Shown: positions 18,636 through 29,089, numbered from the stretch's first letter. The stretch is DNA of 64,000 nt from Aliiroseovarius sediminis (GCF_022678485.1 NZ_JALBYP010000018.1:365797-429796); one strand, 5' to 3'. Numbers and translations: made by a program. Notes: generated from the letters alone by a model not told the origin.

Positions 18636-19856
18636 ATGTTCGATATCAACCAGGTCCGCGCCGACTTTCCTATCCTGTCCCGGCAGGTGAACGGCCAGCC
18701 CTTGACCTATCTGGACAACGGGGCATCAGCCCAGAAACCACAGGTGGTGATCGACGCCGTAACCCGCGCTTATGCCGAAGAATATTCCAACGTCCATCGC
18801 GGGCTGCATTACCTGTCAAACCTCGCGACCGACAAATACGAGGCCGTGCGTGGCACGATCGCGCGGTTTTTGAATGCTGCCACCGAGGCCGAGATCATTT
18901 TCAATTCCGGCACGACCGAAGGGATCAATCTTGTCTCATACGGTTGGGCTGCGCCGCGGATGCGGGCAGGTGACGAAATCATCCTGTCCACAATGGAACA
19001 TCACGCCAATATCGTGCCCTGGCATTTCCTGCGTGAACGTCAGGGCGTGGTGCTGAAGTGGATCGACCCGGAACCCGACGGATCGCTTGACCCGCAAAAG
19101 GTTCTGGATGCGATCAGCGACCGCACCCGCCTGATCGCTGTCACCCATTGTTCCAACGTGTTCGGCACGGTCGTGGATGTGAAAACCATATGCGCGGGCG
19201 CGCGCGCCGAAGGCGTGCCAGTGTTGGTCGACGGTTCGCAAGCGGCGGTGCATAAACCGGTCGATGTGCAGGATATCGGCTGTGATTTCTATGCCATCAC
19301 CGGCCATAAGCTGTATGGACCTTCGGGGTCCGGTGCGATCTATATTCGCGCCGATCGGCAGACCGAAATGCAGCCCTTCATGGGCGGCGGCGACATGATC
19401 AACGAAGTGTCGAAAGAGGTCGTGACCTATGCAGCCCCGCCCCTGAAATTTGAGGCCGGCACCCCGGGCATCGCGCAAACGATCGGCTTGGGCGCGGCGC
19501 TGGAATATCTGATGGATCTGGGGATGGAAAACGTTGCAGCACATGAAGCAACGCTGGCCAGCTATGCGGCGGAACGGTTCGCGGGGCTGAATTGGTTGAA
19601 CGTGCAGGGCACGGCGCCGGGCAAGGCCGCGATCTTCTCGCTGACCATGAACGGGGCGGCCCATGCGCATGACATCTCGACGATTCTTGACAAAAAAGGG
19701 ATCGCGGTGCGCGCGGGCCATCACTGTGCCAAACCGTTGATGGAGCATCTGGGTGTGTCCGCGACCGCGCGGGCCTCGTTCGGGCTTTATAACACCACGG
19801 ACGAGGTTGATCGCCTGATCGAGGGGTTGGAGCTGTGCCACAGGCTGCTGGCTTGA
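18636..19856 (+). CDS. sufS: Cysteine desulfurase SufS
   Basis: This group II PLP desulfurase has 406 residues. The PLP lysine is in ITGHKLYGPSG (Lys225) and the catalytic cysteine in RAGHHCAKPL (Cys364). TYLDNGASAQKP, SNVHRGLHYLS and MEHHANIVPWH are SufS/CsdA blocks. Group II enzymes need a sulfur acceptor such as SufE or a zinc-type SufU, and neither lies in this operon. GGAGAAC precedes the ATG. It is the last gene of the operon and converges with the tetR gene 16 bases away. Confidence 0.96.
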   Translation: MFDINQVRADFPILSRQVNGQPLTYLDNGASAQKPQVVIDAVTRAYAEEYSNVHRGLHYLSNLATDKYEAVRGTIARFLNAATEAEIIFNSGTTEGINLVSYGWAAPRMRAGDEIILSTMEHHANIVPWHFLRERQGVVLKWIDPEPDGSLDPQKVLDAISDRTRLIAVTHCSNVFGTVVDVKTICAGARAEGVPVLVDGSQAAVHKPVDVQDIGCDFYAITGHKLYGPSGSGAIYIRADRQTEMQPFMGGGDMINEVSKEVVTYAAPPLKFEAGTPGIAQTIGLGAALEYLMDLGMENVAAHEATLASYAAERFAGLNWLNVQGTAPGKAAIFSLTMNGAAHAHDISTILDKKGIAVRAGHHCAKPLMEHLGVSATARASFGLYNTTDEVDRLIEGLELCHRLLA

Positions 19857-19872
19857 CAGCAAGCGATCCGCA

Positions 19873-20490
19873 TCAGTCGTCTGGCCGGATTAACCCAAGC
19901 CCGCGCAGGTAAATCCCGATCCCGCTTTCCAGCAATTCTTCGGGCGGGAAGGGGCTTTTCTGTCCGGGACTGCCGCGACCGAACAGTTCGACAACCCCGT
20001 GACTCATCGCCCAGACATGCGCGCTGACCATGCGGGATGGGGGACGTTTGTCTTCCGGGATGTTCTCGGACAGTTTCTCGGCGGCTTTCTCCAAGACCCC
20101 CATCGCGCGCCCGGCAACCTGCGCCAGATCGGCCGAATGGTTGGTCGAAATACCGCTTTCGAACATCGAGATGTAATGGCCGGGATACTTGCGTGCGAAG
20201 GCCAGATAGGCGCGGCCTGTTGCCTCGAAACTGGCCAATGCGGACGGCTGACCCTTGTCATAGGCGTATTCCATCAGATCCGCGAAAATCTCGTATCCCT
20301 GCCGCGCGGCCTCGGCGATCAGGTCGTCACGGCCCGCGAAATGGCGATAGACGGCGGCGGGCGTGACCCCGGCTTGCTTGGCGGCTTCGGACAGGGTGAA
20401 CCCGGTCGGACCTTTCGCCTCGATCAACTCGAGAGCCGCATCGACCAACGCTTGCCGCAGGTTGCCGTGATGATAGCCGCGCTTAGCCAT
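19873..20490 (-). CDS. TetR-family transcriptional regulator
   Basis: The 205-residue protein has the TetR helix-turn-helix at residues 5-55 ([39 protein letters not shown]). The C-terminal part contains an [17 protein letters not shown] segment of the type seen in WHG-domain TetR proteins. The start [10 protein letters not shown] at 20490 is where family similarity begins. It overlaps the ppk2 3' end by 8 bases, so both are one transcription unit. It may control polyphosphate metabolism or its own unit; the ligand is unknown. Confidence 0.9.
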   Translation of the reverse strand: MAKRGYHHGNLRQALVDAALELIEAKGPTGFTLSEAAKQAGVTPAAVYRHFAGRDDLIAEAARQGYEIFADLMEYAYDKGQPSALASFEATGRAYLAFARKYPGHYISMFESGISTNHSADLAQVAGRAMGVLEKAAEKLSENIPEDKRPPSRMVSAHVWAMSHGVVELFGRGSPGQKSPFPPEELLESGIGIYLRGLGLIRPDD

Positions 20491-21358
20491 CCCAGATCTC
20501 GGGGCCACCGCAAATCTTACCGTCTGGCGCGTGGGCAACATTGTCGTCTTTACTTGCGTAATCAATGTGTTGCAATACGGCCCTAATCGCCGCTAGTCGG
20601 GCGCGTTTCTTGTCATCAGACCGCACCACGGTCCAGGGGGCCTGGGGGATGTGGCTGCGCGTAAAGGTTTCCGATATCGCGTCCGAATACGCGTCCCAGC
20701 GGGACAGCCCCTCGACATCAATCCAGCTCAGCTTCCATTGTTTGAGCGGGTCTTTCTCGCGCGCCAAGAAGCGGCGCAATTGCTCGGCCCGCCCGACATT
20801 CAGCCAGAGTTTCACAAGGTGGATGCCCTCATCGACCAACATGTCCTCGAACTCAGGCAATTGGCGAAAGAATGCCTCGCGCTGATGGTCTTCGCAAAAG
20901 CCAAAGACCTTTTCGACCACTGCGCGGTTGTACCAGCTTCGGTCGAACAAGACGATCTCACCCGCCGAGGGCAGATGCCGCACATAGCGCTGGAAATACC
21001 ATTCGCCCGCCTCGCGATCCGATGGTTTGGACAGCGCCACAACGCGCGCGACCCGTGGGTTCAGGTTTTCGCGAAACCGCTTGATCGTGCCGCCTTTGCC
21101 CGCCGCGTCGCGCCCTTCAAAGACCACCACGACCCGCTTTCCGGAGGCTTTCACATCGGCCTGCAACTTGACCAGTTCCATCTGCAAAGCCTCAAGCTCA
21201 TCTCGATAAGTGCGTTTGTCCATGCGCACATCATAGGGATAGCTTTCCGATAAAATATCCTTCTTGCCTGCGGCCTTGATCGCCTGACGCACCGCATCCG
21301 GGGCGGTTTCAGCAAAGAAATTCGAAATCGCACCGTCAAAGGGCAGAGGCATGCGCAA
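20483..21358 (-). CDS. ppk2: Polyphosphate kinase 2 (PPK2, class I-like)
   Basis: PPK2 moves phosphate between polyphosphate and nucleoside diphosphates. The 291 residues carry Walker [15 protein letters not shown] (from residue 81), the following [12 protein letters not shown], and Walker [15 protein letters not shown]. The lid region [19 protein letters not shown] is typical. Length fits the single-domain class I enzymes. An alternative ATG two codons downstream exists. It is the first gene of a two-gene unit with tetR. Confidence 0.93.
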   Translation of the reverse strand: MRMPLPFDGAISNFFAETAPDAVRQAIKAAGKKDILSESYPYDVRMDKRTYRDELEALQMELVKLQADVKASGKRVVVVFEGRDAAGKGGTIKRFRENLNPRVARVVALSKPSDREAGEWYFQRYVRHLPSAGEIVLFDRSWYNRAVVEKVFGFCEDHQREAFFRQLPEFEDMLVDEGIHLVKLWLNVGRAEQLRRFLAREKDPLKQWKLSWIDVEGLSRWDAYSDAISETFTRSHIPQAPWTVVRSDDKKRARLAAIRAVLQHIDYASKDDNVAHAPDGKICGGPEIWDG

Positions 21359-21426
21359 ACTCCTGATTTCGCGCCATTATGAGGCGTCGGGGATTGGTTG
21401 GCAATTGCCGCCTGACGGGCTCACGC

Positions 21427-22365
21427 TCAGGTCCGGCGGTCCTTGCGACTTTCGCCAATCTGGTCGATGTCGAAGGGGGTGGTCAAATATATCTCGCTGA
21501 TCCAATTGGCATAAAGAAGATGCGCGTGGCTGCGCCAGCGGTTCTGCGGTGGTTTGGAGGGGTCGTCGTCGGGGTAGTACTTCATTGGCACGTTGATCGG
21601 CACGCCCTTGGCCACGTCGCGATCATATTCGCCCTTCAGGGTGCCGGTATCATATTCGAAATGGTTGAAGATATAGAGCGCCCGATGGTCGGGATCTTCG
21701 ACCAGACATGGCCCGACTTCGTCCGAGCCTAGAAGGGTGGTCAGACCGGGCACTGCGTCAATCTCGTCTTGCCGCATTTCGGTCCAGCGGCTGACCGGCA
21801 CCACGCAAGTATCTGAAAAACCGCGTAGATACGGGGATGAGGGGGCCAGGTTCCGTTGTGGAAAACAGCCGAAGGCCTTCGCGTCCAGAACATGCTTCTT
21901 CACCCCGTGAAAATGATTAATCATCGCCATGCCGCCCCAGCACACGCCTAAGGTTGAATGCACATTGGTCTGCGTCCAGTCGAAGATCTGGCTGATTTCA
22001 TCCCAATACGTGACCTCTTCAAAGGGCATATGTTCGATCGGAGCGCCGGTAATGATCAGCCCATCGAATTTCTGGTCGCGCACGTCGTTCCACGGTTGAT
22101 AGAAAGCGCCGATATGGGCCTGGCTGGTGGTCTTAGGGGTGTGTTCGGTGGGGCGCAGCAGCGTCAGCTCGATCTGCAGGGGATGCGCGCCGATCAGCCG
22201 GGCGAACTGCGTTTCCGTTTCTTCCTTCTTCGGCATTAGGTTCAGGATTGCGATACGAAGGGCGCGGATATCCTGCTTGGCGGCCTGATCTTCGGACATG
22301 ACCATGACGCCTTCTTCCATCAGCACATCCGCGGCTGGAAGGGAGGAAGGTATCTTAATTGGCAT
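21427..22365 (-). CDS. metAA: Homoserine O-acetyltransferase, MetA family
   Basis: MetA-family enzymes acylate homoserine at the entry to methionine synthesis. The 312-residue product has the catalytic cysteine in LGVCWGGMA (Cys142), the [10 protein letters not shown] block and the [11 protein letters not shown] block holding the catalytic histidine and glutamate. Residue 111 is glutamate in [13 protein letters not shown]. In studied members glutamate at 111 goes with acetyl-CoA and glycine with succinyl-CoA, so acetyl-CoA is predicted. It has its own promoter-like sequence (22388-22416). Confidence 0.92.
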   Translation of the reverse strand: MPIKIPSSLPAADVLMEEGVMVMSEDQAAKQDIRALRIAILNLMPKKEETETQFARLIGAHPLQIELTLLRPTEHTPKTTSQAHIGAFYQPWNDVRDQKFDGLIITGAPIEHMPFEEVTYWDEISQIFDWTQTNVHSTLGVCWGGMAMINHFHGVKKHVLDAKAFGCFPQRNLAPSSPYLRGFSDTCVVPVSRWTEMRQDEIDAVPGLTTLLGSDEVGPCLVEDPDHRALYIFNHFEYDTGTLKGEYDRDVAKGVPINVPMKYYPDDDPSKPPQNRWRSHAHLLYANWISEIYLTTPFDIDQIGESRKDRRT

Positions 22366-22387
22366 GTCGGATGTCCTTGATTCGAAT

Positions 22388-22416
22388 GATAAACTTTACA
22401 GATAGTGTCAGGTCAA
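22388..22416 (-). promoter_or_regulatory. Sigma-70-type promoter candidate for metA
   Basis: Reading the minus strand, TTGACC (22416-22411) and TTTATC (22393-22388) are separated by exactly 17 bases. The -35 element overlaps the stop codon of the upstream gene, and the transcript would have a short leader of about 20 bases. I found no room for a SAM riboswitch downstream of it. Confidence 0.5.
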
Positions 22417-23273
22417 TTGGCGTCAATGGCTGCCGCGATCATCTGGTCAAAATCGGCGGGTGTGTTGATCGCCGCAACCTCGTGCGCGCAAAGGGTCACG
22501 CCATAGCGTGCCATGTGTTGATACAGCGGCTGCCGATGGGCCAAGGCCCGTGCATAGGTCCAGCGGATGAAGTCATCCGGATTAACCTCATCTTCCGACG
22601 TGTTGAATTCAAACATATATTCGTCCCAGACCCGGGCAAGAAAGGCGGGTTGATACGCCATCGGTTTGGGCGCGCGATCAAAGCGGTTGATCAGACGCTG
22701 CGTATGCGCGTCATCGCCTTTCAACCAAACCAGAAGGCAATGGCGACCAAGTTCGTCGATCAGCGGGTCATTTTCACACAAGGCAGGATCAATCCATTCG
22801 CAAATCGACCCGCCGGTGTCGCAGATGAAATGGGGGTAGCCATAGATGTTCTTGGCACGTTCGATGAAGTGGCGCGTATCCAGCAGGGCCGCGGTCTCGG
22901 CCGCTTCGAACTGGTCTTGCCGCCTGCGGTATTCTGCAATCGGCAGGCCGCCTTTGGATGGGTCGCCCGGCTTGCCCAGATAGGTCGCGACTGGCGTCAG
23001 ATTGTCAAAACTGATTTTCGAGGTGATGCGGATGGAATCGGAAAGAAGCAGATCCCGCAGGAAGGGGACTTTCATCGCCTCGGCCTTGAAATTATCCGCG
23101 ATATGTTCACCCATATACCGCGTACCAATCCGGTAGTCGATTGAGTAGTGGAACCAATCCCCTTGGGCGCGCAGCATGTTGGAGAGGTGAGTTTTGCCCA
23201 GCCCGGACATCCCGAAAAACAGCACTCGTTTGTGGGGGGCGTTCAGCCAATCGCTCGCGTTTTCATACAACAT
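22413..23273 (-). CDS. P-loop ATPase-like protein, unknown function (286 aa)
   Basis: A clear Walker A, GMSGLGKTHLS, is at residues 21-31, directly after a VLFF beta strand. The rest has FICDTGGSICEWID and LVWLKGDDAHTQRLINRFD, which look like a nucleoside-kinase or gluconate-kinase type fold with a lid region. No membrane segment is present. I recall similar ATPases in Rhodobacteraceae but know no function. It lies just upstream of metA in the same direction. Confidence 0.8.
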   Translation of the reverse strand: MLYENASDWLNAPHKRVLFFGMSGLGKTHLSNMLRAQGDWFHYSIDYRIGTRYMGEHIADNFKAEAMKVPFLRDLLLSDSIRITSKISFDNLTPVATYLGKPGDPSKGGLPIAEYRRRQDQFEAAETAALLDTRHFIERAKNIYGYPHFICDTGGSICEWIDPALCENDPLIDELGRHCLLVWLKGDDAHTQRLINRFDRAPKPMAYQPAFLARVWDEYMFEFNTSEDEVNPDDFIRWTYARALAHRQPLYQHMARYGVTLCAHEVAAINTPADFDQMIAAAIDAN

Positions 23274-23362
23274 TTGGTCGACCCATCTTTTTTCACCTTG
23301 GTAAGCGCCAGGGGCGGGTTGGTCAAATGCTTCGCGAGGCGTTGGCAGTATTCAAACATAAT

Positions 23363-23391
23363 AACGCCCCGCGCAATTGACACGGGGCGTT
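23363..23391 (-). terminator. Terminator-like hairpin after the FadL-type porin gene
   Basis: AACGCCCCG (23363-23371) and CGGGGCGTT (23383-23391) form a perfect 9-bp stem with an 11-base loop. On the minus strand it is followed by ATTATGTTTG, a weak T-rich run. It lies 27 bases downstream of the porin stop codon. Confidence 0.65.
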
Positions 23392-23417
23392 TCGCGTTTC
23401 GATCTTCCTTCGGTTGC

Positions 23418-24476
23418 TTAGAAGCGAAGACCCATTTTCACACCAACTGCGATCGCATCACCATCGTCATAAACTACAGTCGTTCCGCCCGAAGACACGG
23501 TCTTGGTATCAAACTGGCTGTACTGAACGCCTGCCGAGATATCGAAGTTATCTTGCGTGTACTTCGCGCCGACTGTCACGGATTTCTGCGCGCCAGCGGG
23601 GGCCAAGAAGGTGCTGCCGGTGTCCATGCCGTCTTTGTAACCAAAGGCCAGTGAAACCGACCAGTTTTCGTTCAGGCGGCGACCGATGCCCAACTCGTAC
23701 GAGGTGATATCTTCAACGAAGTTCACCCAGTTTGCGTCGCCAAAGCCGGGGCCGGTCGTGTCCAGCGAGATGTTGTTCCATTTCGCGTGACGGACTGAAC
23801 CGAAGACCAGTGTATTTTCGGCGATCCCGGTCTGGAAATCCAGGTTGATGGCTTCCGGCATCTCGACCGATCCCGTGACCGCTTCAACACCAAATGGTGT
23901 CGCGCGCACACCGGTCAGCTTATGATCAACCTTGGTGAAATAAGTCAGCGCCACCCGCAGGGCGATTTCGGGCCGTTCATAGGCGACGCCAACCAGCCCA
24001 CCCCATTCGGTTTTGCTTTCGGCGTCCAACATGCCAAGGCCTGAGATGATCTCGCCCGACACTTTCTGCGCCCGCGCACCGGCATGGACCGAGAAGCCGT
24101 TGCCCATCTCGTAACGAAGAATGCCGGACAGGGCCGAGCTTTTCACTTCGGCCATACCGGGGTCCAACGGCGTGCCCGCATAGTTGATGCTGGCACCGAA
24201 AGGTTGATCCCAGATCAGCGCTAGACTAATCTGATCGTTCAGCTGAGCCTTGTACCCCATTGAAAACTGGGAATAATCAACCGCGGACTGGCCAACCGGA
24301 GCCACGCCGTTGGCGGTGCCCTTAATGTCAGGATTGATATCGCCATACGAGAAAGAAAGATAATTTCCTTCTTCAAACAGGATCGAGATGTCCTGATTGG
24401 ACCGATCAATCCCGGCTTGTGCCGTGGATGCCGCCGCTGTCAGCAGCGCAGCCGTTGTAAGTGTTAATTTGCTCAT
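23418..24476 (-). CDS. OmpP1/FadL-family outer membrane protein
   Basis: FadL-type barrels move hydrophobic compounds across the outer membrane. The 352-residue precursor has a signal peptide ending in STAQAGIDRS, alternating beta-strand sequence throughout, and the terminal aromatic residue (MGLRF) expected for barrel insertion. YLSFSYGDINPDIKG and SLALIWDQPFGASINY are FadL/OmpP1 blocks. A strong GGGAGGAATA ribosome site decides the start at 24476. It stands alone, with a hairpin downstream. The substrate is unknown. Confidence 0.88.
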   Translation of the reverse strand: MSKLTLTTAALLTAAASTAQAGIDRSNQDISILFEEGNYLSFSYGDINPDIKGTANGVAPVGQSAVDYSQFSMGYKAQLNDQISLALIWDQPFGASINYAGTPLDPGMAEVKSSALSGILRYEMGNGFSVHAGARAQKVSGEIISGLGMLDAESKTEWGGLVGVAYERPEIALRVALTYFTKVDHKLTGVRATPFGVEAVTGSVEMPEAINLDFQTGIAENTLVFGSVRHAKWNNISLDTTGPGFGDANWVNFVEDITSYELGIGRRLNENWSVSLAFGYKDGMDTGSTFLAPAGAQKSVTVGAKYTQDNFDISAGVQYSQFDTKTVSSGGTTVVYDDGDAIAVGVKMGLRF

Positions 24477-24645
24477 TATTCCTCCCCTGAACCACAAACA
24501 GTCCGTCGTGTGTCATTTACATAACAACAAGGCTATTTGTCGCAGCCATTATCGGTCAATCGTTACTTAAGGTCAGATACCGCGCGACCCTTGATATCCG
24601 GTTAAACGATGTGGAAAGGACACGCTTTTGGCGAAAAATCGGCCG

Positions 24646-25569
24646 TCAGGCAGGCTGGTGCTGCGCATGTCGCTCAAAAAGAATGTTTTCGTAGGCCACA
24701 TCAGGGTCAAACCTTTGTTTGTTGCCGTCCCGATCCAACCCATGAACGGCGTAGGTGTCACACATGTCATCAAGAACCTGATGAAGCATGGCCCGCGTCT
24801 TGTCACTTGCATCAATCCTGTATTCCAACAAGATCGGAGCGGTGTTTCGCGACAGAAAACCTCGTCCGCTGCGCAGCACATCCAGTTCGGCCCCTTCAAC
24901 GTCGATCTTGATCAACTTGATCCGGTTCGCAAACGGTGCTTGGTCGATATAGCGATCAAGGGTCTGGCAGGGCACCCACTCGTGCGAGGACGTATGAATG
25001 GATGTTGTCCAGTCGTCCAGCAGCGAGTTTGCACCACGATTGCCGTCACTCAGGTGCAATTTGAGAAATCCGCCTCGGCCCGCGTCAGAGCTGAGCGCGG
25101 TTACATCCACATGGGCTTTCACACCGTTCAGTGAAATGTTTGCCAGAAGCTGCGCCGCAGTGTCTTTCGACGCCTCAATCGCCGCAAGCTCGCACCCTAG
25201 TTCACGGCAGATCGGAACGCTCGCGGTGCCGATATTGGCCCCGATATCCAAGATAACATCGCCGCAGGACAGCCCCAGTTTCCGGGCCATCGCATAAACC
25301 GCCATTTCAAACGGTTCGTTTCGTACAAAGCTATGAAAGCCGATATGGTCGTTTACATCAACCAGCAATCTGGTGCCTCGCCAGTCGAGGCGCTTGAGGG
25401 AAGGTTTATACCGAATAGGTCTGATTTTTCTGATGTAATTCGGATCAAAAAACCGGGTAATCCGGCGCACCACCGGCCTGTGATTGCCTTTTTTCAGCAA
25501 CACAAGCACAGGGTAAAATCGCAAACGCGTTGTGAAGAAGGTAAGCGCCTGTACCAAGACAGCTTTCAT
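24646..25569 (-). CDS. FkbM-family methyltransferase
   Basis: The 307-residue protein has the SAM-binding motif ILDIGANIGTASVPICREL and, later, IKLIKIDVEGAELDVLRSGRGFL, the block that defines FkbM methyltransferases. The basic N-terminal 80 residues contain a hydrophobic patch (ALTFFTTRLRFYPVLVLL) that may attach it to the membrane. Family members methylate sugars or polyketides; the target is unknown. It stands alone between the porin and guaA. The 170 bases downstream to the porin promoter hold nothing recognised. Confidence 0.85.
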   Translation of the reverse strand: MKAVLVQALTFFTTRLRFYPVLVLLKKGNHRPVVRRITRFFDPNYIRKIRPIRYKPSLKRLDWRGTRLLVDVNDHIGFHSFVRNEPFEMAVYAMARKLGLSCGDVILDIGANIGTASVPICRELGCELAAIEASKDTAAQLLANISLNGVKAHVDVTALSSDAGRGGFLKLHLSDGNRGANSLLDDWTTSIHTSSHEWVPCQTLDRYIDQAPFANRIKLIKIDVEGAELDVLRSGRGFLSRNTAPILLEYRIDASDKTRAMLHQVLDDMCDTYAVHGLDRDGNKQRFDPDVAYENILFERHAQHQPA

Positions 25570-25705
25570 TACGCACGATCCCGCGATGGCCAGCATTAAG
25601 TGGCAATAAACACCTTAAGCGAGAATTTATCAAGTGGCACGCAGCTAAAAGAAGAGTGCGTGATCGATCGGCGTCATTATCGACGCGAACACCGCGCCCC
25701 TGCGC

Positions 25706-27265
25706 TTATTCCCACTCGATCGTGCCGGGGGGCTTCGAGGTCACGTCATAGGTAACGCGGTTGATGCCCTTGACCTCGTTGATAATGCGCGTGGCGGTTT
25801 CGCCAAGGAAGTCATGGCTGAACGGATAATAATCCGCCGTCATCCCATCGACCGAGGTCACAGCCCGCAGCGCGCAGGCGTAGTCATAGGTCCGCCCGTC
25901 GCCCATCACGCCTACGGTGCGGACGGGCAAGATGGCGACGAAGGCCTGCCAGATTTCGTCATAGAGGTCGTGCTTGCGGATCTGGTCGATATATACAGCG
26001 TCGGCTTCGCGCAGAATATCCAGCTTTTCGCGCGTGATCTCTCCTGGACACCGGATGGCCAGGCCCGGACCGGGGAAGGGGTGACGACCGATGAAGCTTT
26101 GCGGCAGGCCAAGTTCGCGACCCAACGCGCGCACTTCGTCCTTGAACAATTCCCGCAGGGGTTCAACCAGCTTCAGGCCCATCTTTTCTGGCAGGCCACC
26201 GACGTTGTGGTGTGACTTGATCGTGACCGACGGCCCACCCGAGAAACTGACGCTTTCAATCACATCCGGGTAAAGCGTGCCTTGCGCCAGAAACTCGGCC
26301 CCATTAATTTGGTCGGCGTGTTTTTGGAACACGTCGATGAACAGACCACCGATGATCTTGCGCTTGGTTTCGGGGTCGGACTGGCCATCCAGCGCGTCAA
26401 GAAACAAATCTTGTTCGTCGGCATGGATTAGGCGCATGTTATAATGGTCGCGGAACATGGTCACGACTTCTTCGGCCTCGCCTTTGCGCAGCAAGCCATG
26501 ATCGACAAAAACACAGGTCAACTGATCGCCGATGGCCTCGTGAATCAAGACCGCCGCGACCGAGCTGTCGACACCGCCGGACAGACCGCAGATGACCTTC
26601 TTGTCGCCCACCTGTTCGCGGATTTGGCGGATTGCCTCGTCGCGATAGGCGTCCATGGTCCAATCGCCGCTGAACCCGGCCAGGCGCACGAAATTCTCAT
26701 AAAGTTTCGGACCCTTGGGGGTGTGGTGCACTTCGGGGTGGAACTGCACGGCATAGAAATGACGGTCCACATCGGCGGTGATGGCGAAGGGCGCGTTGGG
26801 CGAGGTGCCGTAAACCTCGAACCCCGGCGCAATTTCACTGACGTGGTCGCCGTGGCTCATCCAGACCTGTTCGACACCGTGATCGAACCAGCCGTCCAGC
26901 AGATCCAGTTTGGCGCTGGGGGTCACATAGGCGCGGCCGAACTCGGCGGTGCCATGGCCGCTGACCACCTTGCCGCCCAGTTGCGTCATCATGGTCTGCT
27001 GCCCATAGCAGATGCCCAGAATCGGCACGCCCAGGTCGAAAATCTCATGCGGGGCGCGGGGGCTGCCGTCGCGTGTCACACTATCCGGGCCGCCGGACAG
27101 AATGATGGCCTTCGGGGCCATCTCGCGCACGAAATCCATCGTGACATTCTGATAGGGATGAATTTCGCAATAGACGTTCAGCTCGCGCAGACGCCGCGCG
27201 ATAAGCTGCGTCACCTGGCTGCCGAAGTCGATGATAAGAAGGCGGTCGTGGCTCTGATCTGTCAT
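25706..27265 (-). CDS. guaA: GMP synthase (glutamine-hydrolysing)
   Basis: This enzyme converts XMP to GMP using glutamine and ATP. The 519 residues contain the class I glutaminase triad (Cys86 in ILGICYGQQ, His176 and Glu178 in QFHPEV). The PP-loop is SGGVDSS at 229-235 and the C-terminal dimerisation domain ends in KPPGTIEWE. Length is normal. It is divergent from mttB; the 187 bases between them hold no gene. Confidence 0.97.
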   Translation of the reverse strand: MTDQSHDRLLIIDFGSQVTQLIARRLRELNVYCEIHPYQNVTMDFVREMAPKAIILSGGPDSVTRDGSPRAPHEIFDLGVPILGICYGQQTMMTQLGGKVVSGHGTAEFGRAYVTPSAKLDLLDGWFDHGVEQVWMSHGDHVSEIAPGFEVYGTSPNAPFAITADVDRHFYAVQFHPEVHHTPKGPKLYENFVRLAGFSGDWTMDAYRDEAIRQIREQVGDKKVICGLSGGVDSSVAAVLIHEAIGDQLTCVFVDHGLLRKGEAEEVVTMFRDHYNMRLIHADEQDLFLDALDGQSDPETKRKIIGGLFIDVFQKHADQINGAEFLAQGTLYPDVIESVSFSGGPSVTIKSHHNVGGLPEKMGLKLVEPLRELFKDEVRALGRELGLPQSFIGRHPFPGPGLAIRCPGEITREKLDILREADAVYIDQIRKHDLYDEIWQAFVAILPVRTVGVMGDGRTYDYACALRAVTSVDGMTADYYPFSHDFLGETATRIINEVKGINRVTYDVTSKPPGTIEWE

Positions 27266-27452
27266 GGCAACCGATTAGGGCAGGGGCGGGGGCAAAGCAA
27301 GTCCTTGCACGCCACCAACCGCCCCGCGCGCTTGGTTTTTTTTGCGCCATTTGCGATCGGATGTCGCTTTTGCCCCCCGAAGGACGCTTGCGAGCGGATC
27401 TGAGCTGGGCCGCAGGATATCTGTAAGGTCAACAAAATTCTGGAGGATTTCC

Positions 27453-28997
27453 ATGACCGAGGCACCCACCCGTCGTCGTGGTCGCGGGGGCGGCGGCGCA
27501 GCCCGTCGCGCCGAACGCACCGCCGTTCGTATCGAATGCGCCAAATACATCACCCGGCACATCCCCAATCTTGAAATCCTGAATGACGAGGCGCTTGAGA
27601 TCATCGAGCACAACGCCGAAACGGTGCTTGAGGAAATTGGCGTCAATTTCGTTGAAAATCCTGCCGCGTTGGCCCGCTGGAAAGAGGCCGGTGCGGATGT
27701 GGTGGGCGAACGCGTGCGCATCCCGCGTGGGCTGGCGCGCGCGCTGTGCAAAACCGCGCCCCAAAGCTTTACCCAACACGCTCGCAACCCCGAACGCAAT
27801 GTCGAAATTGGCGGGAACAATCTGGTGCTTGCACCTGTCTACGGCCCGCCCTTCGTGCGCGATGCTGCAGGCGGTCGCCGCTATGCCACGATTGATGATT
27901 TTCGCAAATTCGTGAAGTTAAGCTATATGTCCAAATGGCTTCACCATTCCGGCGGGACATTGTGCGAACCAACCGATATTCCGGTTAATAAACGGCATCT
28001 GGATATGCTGCTGGCCCATATGACTTTGTCCGACAAGCCTTATATGGGGTCGGTCACAGCGCCCGACCGCGCGCAAGACAGCGTCGATATGTCGGAAATC
28101 CTGTTTGGCAAGGAGTTCGTTCAACAAAACACGGTGATGACGTCCCTCGTCAATATCAACTCGCCAATGCAATATGACGAAGTGATGATGGGCGCGATGG
28201 AGGCGTTTGCGGCCAACAACCAAGCCTCGATCATCTCGCCCTTCATCGTTGGCGGTGCGATGGCGCCGGTGTCTGTCGCGGGCACGCTGACACAGGTGCT
28301 GGCCGAGGTGCTGGCGGGCGTGGCCTATAGCCAGCTCGTTCGCAAGGGCGCGCCGGTGATTGCGGGCACCTTCGTGTCGTCGATCGACATGAACTCGGGC
28401 GCACCGACTTTTGGGACGCCGGAAGCGGCGCAGGTGACTTATGGTGCGGGGCAATTGTTCCGCCGACTGGGCCTGCCATACCGGTCGGCGGGGTCGTTCA
28501 ATGGGTCGAAGCTGCCCGATGCGCAAGCCGCCTATGAAACCGCGAACAGTCTGAATATGGGGCTTTTGTCCGGCGTAAACTTCATGCTGCATGCAGCGGG
28601 TTGGCTGGAAGGCGGGCTGGTGGCCAGTTTTGAGAAATTCGTGATGGATGCCGACCAACTGGGCACGTTGCATCATCTGGCCCAAGGGGTGCAGATCGAC
28701 GAAGGTGCGCAAGCGATGGATGCGATCCGCGAGGTGGGACCGGGTGGGCATTATCTTGGTTGTGCCCACACGCAGGCGAATTTCAAGACTGCCTTCTGGC
28801 GTTCGGATCTGCTGGACTACAAGCCATTCGAGACATGGGAAGAAGAGGGCGCGCGCGACACCCAAGCCTTGGCGACGGCCCGTGTCGAAAAGCTACTGAC
28901 CGATTATCAGCAGCCACCAATGGATCCCGGCATTGCCGAGGGGCTTCATGAGTTCGTCGAACGCCGCAAAGCGTCAATGGCGGATGCTTTTGGGTGA
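27453..28997 (+). CDS. MttB-family methyltransferase (non-pyrrolysine)
   Basis: The 514-residue protein belongs to the trimethylamine methyltransferase superfamily. It begins with a low-complexity basic run (TRRRGRGGGGAARRAER), then EILNDEALEIIEHNAETVLEEIGV and the TIM-barrel region. No in-frame TAG occurs, so it lacks pyrrolysine; such homologues demethylate quaternary amines such as glycine betaine. No corrinoid protein or reductase gene is adjacent, so the methyl acceptor is encoded elsewhere. A GGAGGA ribosome site decides the start at 27453. Confidence 0.88.
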   Translation: MTEAPTRRRGRGGGGAARRAERTAVRIECAKYITRHIPNLEILNDEALEIIEHNAETVLEEIGVNFVENPAALARWKEAGADVVGERVRIPRGLARALCKTAPQSFTQHARNPERNVEIGGNNLVLAPVYGPPFVRDAAGGRRYATIDDFRKFVKLSYMSKWLHHSGGTLCEPTDIPVNKRHLDMLLAHMTLSDKPYMGSVTAPDRAQDSVDMSEILFGKEFVQQNTVMTSLVNINSPMQYDEVMMGAMEAFAANNQASIISPFIVGGAMAPVSVAGTLTQVLAEVLAGVAYSQLVRKGAPVIAGTFVSSIDMNSGAPTFGTPEAAQVTYGAGQLFRRLGLPYRSAGSFNGSKLPDAQAAYETANSLNMGLLSGVNFMLHAAGWLEGGLVASFEKFVMDADQLGTLHHLAQGVQIDEGAQAMDAIREVGPGGHYLGCAHTQANFKTAFWRSDLLDYKPFETWEEEGARDTQALATARVEKLLTDYQQPPMDPGIAEGLHEFVERRKASMADAFG

Positions 28998-29042
28998 TCT
29001 CTGCGCCTGTTCGCGGTCTGTTCAGTTCGGTTAACATCTGGG

Positions 29043-29072
29043 TAAGGGGGCTTAACGGCCCCCTTAACTTTT
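29043..29072 (+). terminator. Terminator after mttB
   Basis: TAAGGGGG (29043-29050) pairs with CCCCCTTA (29059-29066) around an 8-base loop, followed by ACTTTT. It lies 45 bases after the mttB stop and just before the 3' end of the convergent DUF6477 gene, so it may serve both. Confidence 0.7.
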
Positions 29073-29089
29073 GCGCGCAAACGTCATGC

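Noticed and set aside
22366..22420. SAM riboswitch (SAM-II type) before metA, common in Alphaproteobacteria
   Set aside because: The leader between the promoter-like hexamers and the start is only about 20 bases, and no pseudoknot pairing consistent with SAM-II could be drawn.
27453..28997. Pyrrolysine-containing trimethylamine methyltransferase
   Set aside because: The whole reading frame is open with no in-frame TAG, so it is a non-pyrrolysine homologue.
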